In this document: one piece after another, positions 61,352-64,000 of the stretch
How the letters are laid out: every line of letters begins with the position of its first letter
Numbering within the stretch: position 1 is the first letter of the stretch
Origin: Noviherbaspirillum sedimenti
Lineage (GTDB): Bacteria; Pseudomonadota; Gammaproteobacteria; Burkholderiales; Burkholderiaceae_D
DNA: 64,000 nt
NCBI RefSeq assembly: GCF_003590835.1
Contig: NZ_QYUQ01000002.1
Coordinates: 3,658,001-3,722,000 of the forward strand
Direction of reading: 5' to 3'
Position numbers and translations under genes: made by a program
Notes under the pieces: model-generated
The model's database searches: none
Seen by the model: only the letters and a program-made list of their open reading frames with translations
What the model was told of the DNA's origin: nothing

Positions 61352-62017
61352 GTGAGTGAACTGAATACAAACGATGCAAACGTCGCGCGTGCGGCGCATC
61401 TCGACACCGCGTCGCTGAGCGATGCAATGGACCGTCTCGGCATCAACGGCCAGTGCTACAAGCTGGCGCCGCGCGACAACGGCTTCAGGATGGCCGGCCG
61501 CGCCTTTACCGTACTGTACGGCCCGGCAGCCAAGCCTGCCGGCACGGTTGGCGACTTCATCGACGACGTCCCGGCAGGCGGCGTGGTGGTGCTGGACAAC
61601 GGCGGCCGCGAAGACGCCACCGTCTGGGGCGACATCATGACTGAACTGGCGCACAAGAAGGGCATCGCCGGCACCGTCATCGACGGCATCTGCCGCGACG
61701 TGGCGATGTGCCGCAAGCTTGGCTATCCGGTCTACAGCCGCGGCCACTGGATGCGCACCGGCAAGGACCGCGTGCAGGTCGAAGCGGTCAACGTGCCGGT
61801 CAATATTGGCAACGTCCGTGTGGCGCCCGGCGATATCCTGCGCGGCGACGCCGATGGCGTGGTGGCGATCCCGCGCGAGCACGAAGAGCAGGTCTTGTCA
61901 GTTGCCGAGGAAATCGAAACGGCAGAAAATCGCATCCGCGAGGCAGTGCGCAATGGCAGCCGCCTCGATGAAGCCCGCAAGGTCAATCAATATCACCAGT
62001 TGCAGACAAAACGATGA
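61352..62017 (+). CDS. RraA-family protein 2 (aldolase/decarboxylase-like)
   Basis: The protein has 221 residues with VWGDIMTELAHKKGIAG and DGICRD, the full HMG/CHA-aldolase-type site. It starts with GTG after GAGGTGAGA and overlaps the next gene by 4 bp. Members split 4-hydroxy-4-methyl- or 4-carboxy-4-hydroxy-2-oxo acids to pyruvate plus an oxo acid, or decarboxylate oxaloacetate. Confidence 0.82.
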   Translation: MSELNTNDANVARAAHLDTASLSDAMDRLGINGQCYKLAPRDNGFRMAGRAFTVLYGPAAKPAGTVGDFIDDVPAGGVVVLDNGGREDATVWGDIMTELAHKKGIAGTVIDGICRDVAMCRKLGYPVYSRGHWMRTGKDRVQVEAVNVPVNIGNVRVAPGDILRGDADGVVAIPREHEEQVLSVAEEIETAENRIREAVRNGSRLDEARKVNQYHQLQTKR

Positions 62018-62682
62018 GCGCCGAACTGACCATGAATGCCGCCGCCAAGCGCGAGCTGGCCGAGCGTGTTTCCACCGAAGTGATTGCCGCAGCCCAGGCA
62101 TTCGATACCGCCACGCTGCACGAGGCCGCCGGCAAGATCGGCGCGTTGCCTTCAGCTATCAAGCCGGTTTCTCCGGGCTTTCGCATCGCCGGCCCGGCGG
62201 TCACCGTGCATGCCCCGGGCGGCGACAACCTCTGGCTGCATCGCGCCATCTACATGGCCCAGCCGGGCGATGTGCTGGTGGTGCATGTCAATGGCGTCTA
62301 CGAGCATGGCTACTGGGGCGAAGTCATGTCGACCGCCGCCAAGGCACGCAAGCTGGGTGGCCTGGTAATCGACGGCTGCGTGCGCGACGGCGCCCTGCTG
62401 GCCGAAGTCGGCTTTCCGGTGTTTGCCCGCGGCCTGTGCATCCGCGGCACCGGCAAGGATTTTGCCGCGCCTGGCTTCATCAACCACCCGACGCTGTTCG
62501 GCGACGTCACCGTGCATGCCGGCGACCTGGTAGTGGGTGATGGCGACGGTGTGGTAGTGATTCCACGCGAAGCAGCGCAACGCACCGTCGAGGGAGCGCA
62601 AAAGCGCGCCGACGACGAACGCGGGATCATGGCGCGTCTGGAGCAGGGCGAGTCATCCTTGAGTATTTACGGCTGGTATTAA
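62014..62682 (+). CDS. RraA-family protein 3, probable 4-carboxy-4-hydroxy-2-oxoadipate aldolase (LigK-like)
   Basis: The protein has 222 residues. EHGYWGEVMSTAAKARKLGG and DGCVRD closely resemble CHA aldolases of the protocatechuate 4,5-cleavage route, which give pyruvate and oxaloacetate. Of the three tandem homologues this is the best candidate for the classic aldolase. The gene ends 32 bp before the reductase gene, after an AT-rich spacer. Confidence 0.85.
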   Translation: MSAELTMNAAAKRELAERVSTEVIAAAQAFDTATLHEAAGKIGALPSAIKPVSPGFRIAGPAVTVHAPGGDNLWLHRAIYMAQPGDVLVVHVNGVYEHGYWGEVMSTAAKARKLGGLVIDGCVRDGALLAEVGFPVFARGLCIRGTGKDFAAPGFINHPTLFGDVTVHAGDLVVGDGDGVVVIPREAAQRTVEGAQKRADDERGIMARLEQGESSLSIYGWY

Positions 62683-62714
62683 AATATAAAAATTATTTTT
62701 TGGAGAAAGAGTTG

Positions 62715-63683
62715 ATGACTACTTCTACCTCTCAAATGAAAGTTCGCCTGGTGGCGACTCGCTTCGAGGCCGAGGATGTCCTGTCGTTTGTCCTGGCACC
62801 AGTGGAGCCAGCAGCATTGCCGCCGTTCGAGCCTGGCTCGCATGTCGAGGTGCATCTGACGGACAAACTTACGCGCAGCTATTCGCTGTCCAACGGCAAT
62901 GTCGATGCGGGTTCGTACCGGCTGACCGTGCAAAAGGACCCGAAAAGCCGCGGCGGTTCGACCTACATGCATGACACCTTGCGAACCGGGACGATCCTGC
63001 AGATCGGCGCGCCACGCAATAACTTCGAATTGAACGAAAGCGCCGGACTGTCTGTCTTTATCGCCGGTGGTATCGGCATTACGCCGTTTCTCCCGATGAT
63101 GGTGCGCCTGAACAGCCTTGGCAAGAAATGGCGCGTGCACTACTGTGTACGCACCCGTTCGCGTGCAGCCTTCGTCGACGAAATCAAGGCGCTGGCGGAG
63201 GTGGGACAGGGCGAAGTTGTGCTCAACTTCGACCAGGAGCCGGGCGGCACGATGCTGGACCTGAACAGGCTGGTTGCCGAATTGCCGCAGGATGCGCATG
63301 TGTACTGCTGTGGACCGAGCGGCATGCTGGGCGCATACAAGACTGCTACTGCCGGCCTGCAGACGGAGCGAGTGCACTACGAAGCCTTCGCCAACGAGGT
63401 GTCGGTCGCGGCCGAGGGCGGATTCGTCGTGGAGTTAAAAAAGACGGGGCGCGAAGTCCAGGTCAAGAGCGGCCAGACCATCCTCAAGGCACTGCTTGAT
63501 ATTGGCGTCAATGTTGAATACTCGTGCGAAGAAGGTGTCTGCGGCGCCTGTGAAACCAAGGTCATCAGCGGCATTCCTGATCACCGCGACGCCATCCTGA
63601 GTTCGAGCGAGAAGGCCGCCAACAAAACGATGATGATTTGCTGTTCCGGTTGTAAGTCCGATCGCCTCGTGCTTGACCTTTGA
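62715..63683 (+). CDS. Rieske oxygenase reductase (phthalate dioxygenase reductase/VanB-like)
   Basis: The protein has 322 residues. A flavin domain with RSYSLSNG, an NAD domain with FIAGGIGITPFLPMM and CCGPSGML, and a C-terminal plant-type [2Fe-2S] ferredoxin with CEEGVCGACETKV and a last Cys in ICCSGC are present. It moves electrons from NADH through FMN to Rieske oxygenases. It is the only such reductase in the window, so it may serve all four oxygenases. The start is ATG 62715 after GGAGAAAGAG; an in-frame TTG at 62700 is less likely. Confidence 0.92.
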   Translation: MTTSTSQMKVRLVATRFEAEDVLSFVLAPVEPAALPPFEPGSHVEVHLTDKLTRSYSLSNGNVDAGSYRLTVQKDPKSRGGSTYMHDTLRTGTILQIGAPRNNFELNESAGLSVFIAGGIGITPFLPMMVRLNSLGKKWRVHYCVRTRSRAAFVDEIKALAEVGQGEVVLNFDQEPGGTMLDLNRLVAELPQDAHVYCCGPSGMLGAYKTATAGLQTERVHYEAFANEVSVAAEGGFVVELKKTGREVQVKSGQTILKALLDIGVNVEYSCEEGVCGACETKVISGIPDHRDAILSSSEKAANKTMMICCSGCKSDRLVLDL

Positions 63684-63712
63684 ATGATAGCCATCCTGGA
63701 TACGAAATTACC

Positions 63713-64000
63713 ATGTCGACTCCCTTCATAGATTTGCCCGGCCTGACCTTCGATCATGGCGAAGACATCGCTGCACTTCGTGAGGCAGTGCAGCAATTCG
63801 CGCAAGCGGAGATCGCCCCCCGTGCGGCGGAAATCGACCGCAGCGACCAGTTCCCGATGGACCTGTGGAAGAAATTCGGCGACCTCGGTGTGCTTGGTAT
63901 CACGGTGGAAGAAGAGTATGGCGGCAGCGCCATGGGTTACCTTGCCCATATCGTCGCCCTCGAAGAAATTTCGCGCGCCTCGGCCTCGGTAGGCCTGTCA
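63713..64000 (+). CDS. liuA: Isovaleryl-CoA dehydrogenase, N-terminal part (3' end outside window)
   Basis: The first 96 residues are visible (LPGLTFDHGEDIAALREAV; APRAAEIDRSDQFPMDLW; GYLAHIVALEEISRASASVG) and match the isovaleryl-CoA dehydrogenase N-terminus very closely. This enzyme oxidises isovaleryl-CoA in leucine breakdown. It is probably the first gene of a resident leucine-degradation operon, and so marks the right-hand edge of the catabolic island. Confidence 0.88.
   Translation, partial: MSTPFIDLPGLTFDHGEDIAALREAVQQFAQAEIAPRAAEIDRSDQFPMDLWKKFGDLGVLGITVEEEYGGSAMGYLAHIVALEEISRASASVGLS

Noticed and set aside
63701..63713. TACGAAATTACCA just ahead of the isovaleryl-CoA dehydrogenase start, similar to the operator half-site
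   Set aside because: Only the left half matches, there is no TCGT arm and no partner 20 bp away; probably chance.
1..64000. CRISPR arrays, tRNA and rRNA genes
   Set aside because: I saw no regularly spaced repeats of 24-40 bp, no tRNA-like clover-leaf ends and no rRNA segments on either strand by reading.

Overview
The window looks like a chromosomal segment of a betaproteobacterium, probably order Burkholderiales and possibly Oxalobacteraceae. That reading is inferred from the style of the flanking housekeeping-type genes (YcgR-like PilZ proteins, a GGDEF-EAL protein, a canonical isovaleryl-CoA dehydrogenase start) and their GC-rich codon use; no rRNA or tRNA gene is present to confirm it.

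Layout. (1) 1-11.75 kb looks like resident chromosome: the end of an ABC-type periplasmic binding protein, a membrane GGDEF-EAL protein, a FeeM-like acyl-amino-acid synthase, a DMT-family exporter, two tandem PilZ proteins and a very unusual 1167-residue five-domain fusion. (2) At about 11.75-12.3 kb lie a truncated transporter remnant and a 20-bp inverted repeat, and a large accessory catabolic island begins. (3) 12.5-29.7 kb holds two double-domain CoA-transferases, a complete coenzyme F420 biosynthesis operon (cofE-cofD-cofC-fbiC), an acyl-CoA dehydrogenase, an F420-dependent luciferase-like oxidoreductase, an NADPH:F420 oxidoreductase, an MFS transporter and an IclR regulator. A 521-bp internally deleted IS21-type element with a target duplication sits beside the F420 operon. 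(4) 30.0-44.6 kb is one long rightward gene string: outer-membrane DUF1302 protein, DUF1329 protein, YCF48-like protein, RND/MMPL transporter, MFS transporter, MmgE/PrpD protein, GMC oxidoreductase, aldehyde dehydrogenase and two SDRs. (5) 44.6-55.2 kb contains a duplicated and partly decayed SDR/hydratase/Rieske block, a second IclR regulator, further SDRs, an aldo/keto reductase and a third Rieske oxygenase. (6) 55.5-63.7 kb is a compact ring-oxidation and ring-cleavage operon: Rieske oxygenase, Gfo/Idh/MocA dehydrogenase, LigB-type extradiol dioxygenase, RidA, LigJ-like hydratase, three RraA-type aldolase homologues and a Rieske reductase. The window ends in an isovaleryl-CoA dehydrogenase gene.

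How the parts may work together (inference). A hydrophobic, probably polycyclic or carboxylated aromatic compound is moved across the envelope by the DUF1302/DUF1329/YCF48/RND block. It is activated by CoA-transferases, oxidised by the dehydrogenases, SDRs, Rieske enzymes and a dedicated F420H2 system, and a dihydroxy-aromatic intermediate is then opened and split to central metabolites through 4-oxalomesaconate-type chemistry. The substrate cannot be named from the sequence.

The strongest unifying signal is a repeated palindrome, ACGA-N4-TCGT. It usually occurs as a pair of sites exactly 20 bp apart and lies upstream of almost every transcription unit between 12.4 and 55.4 kb. It marks this stretch as one regulon, most likely under the two paralogous IclR regulators encoded inside it.
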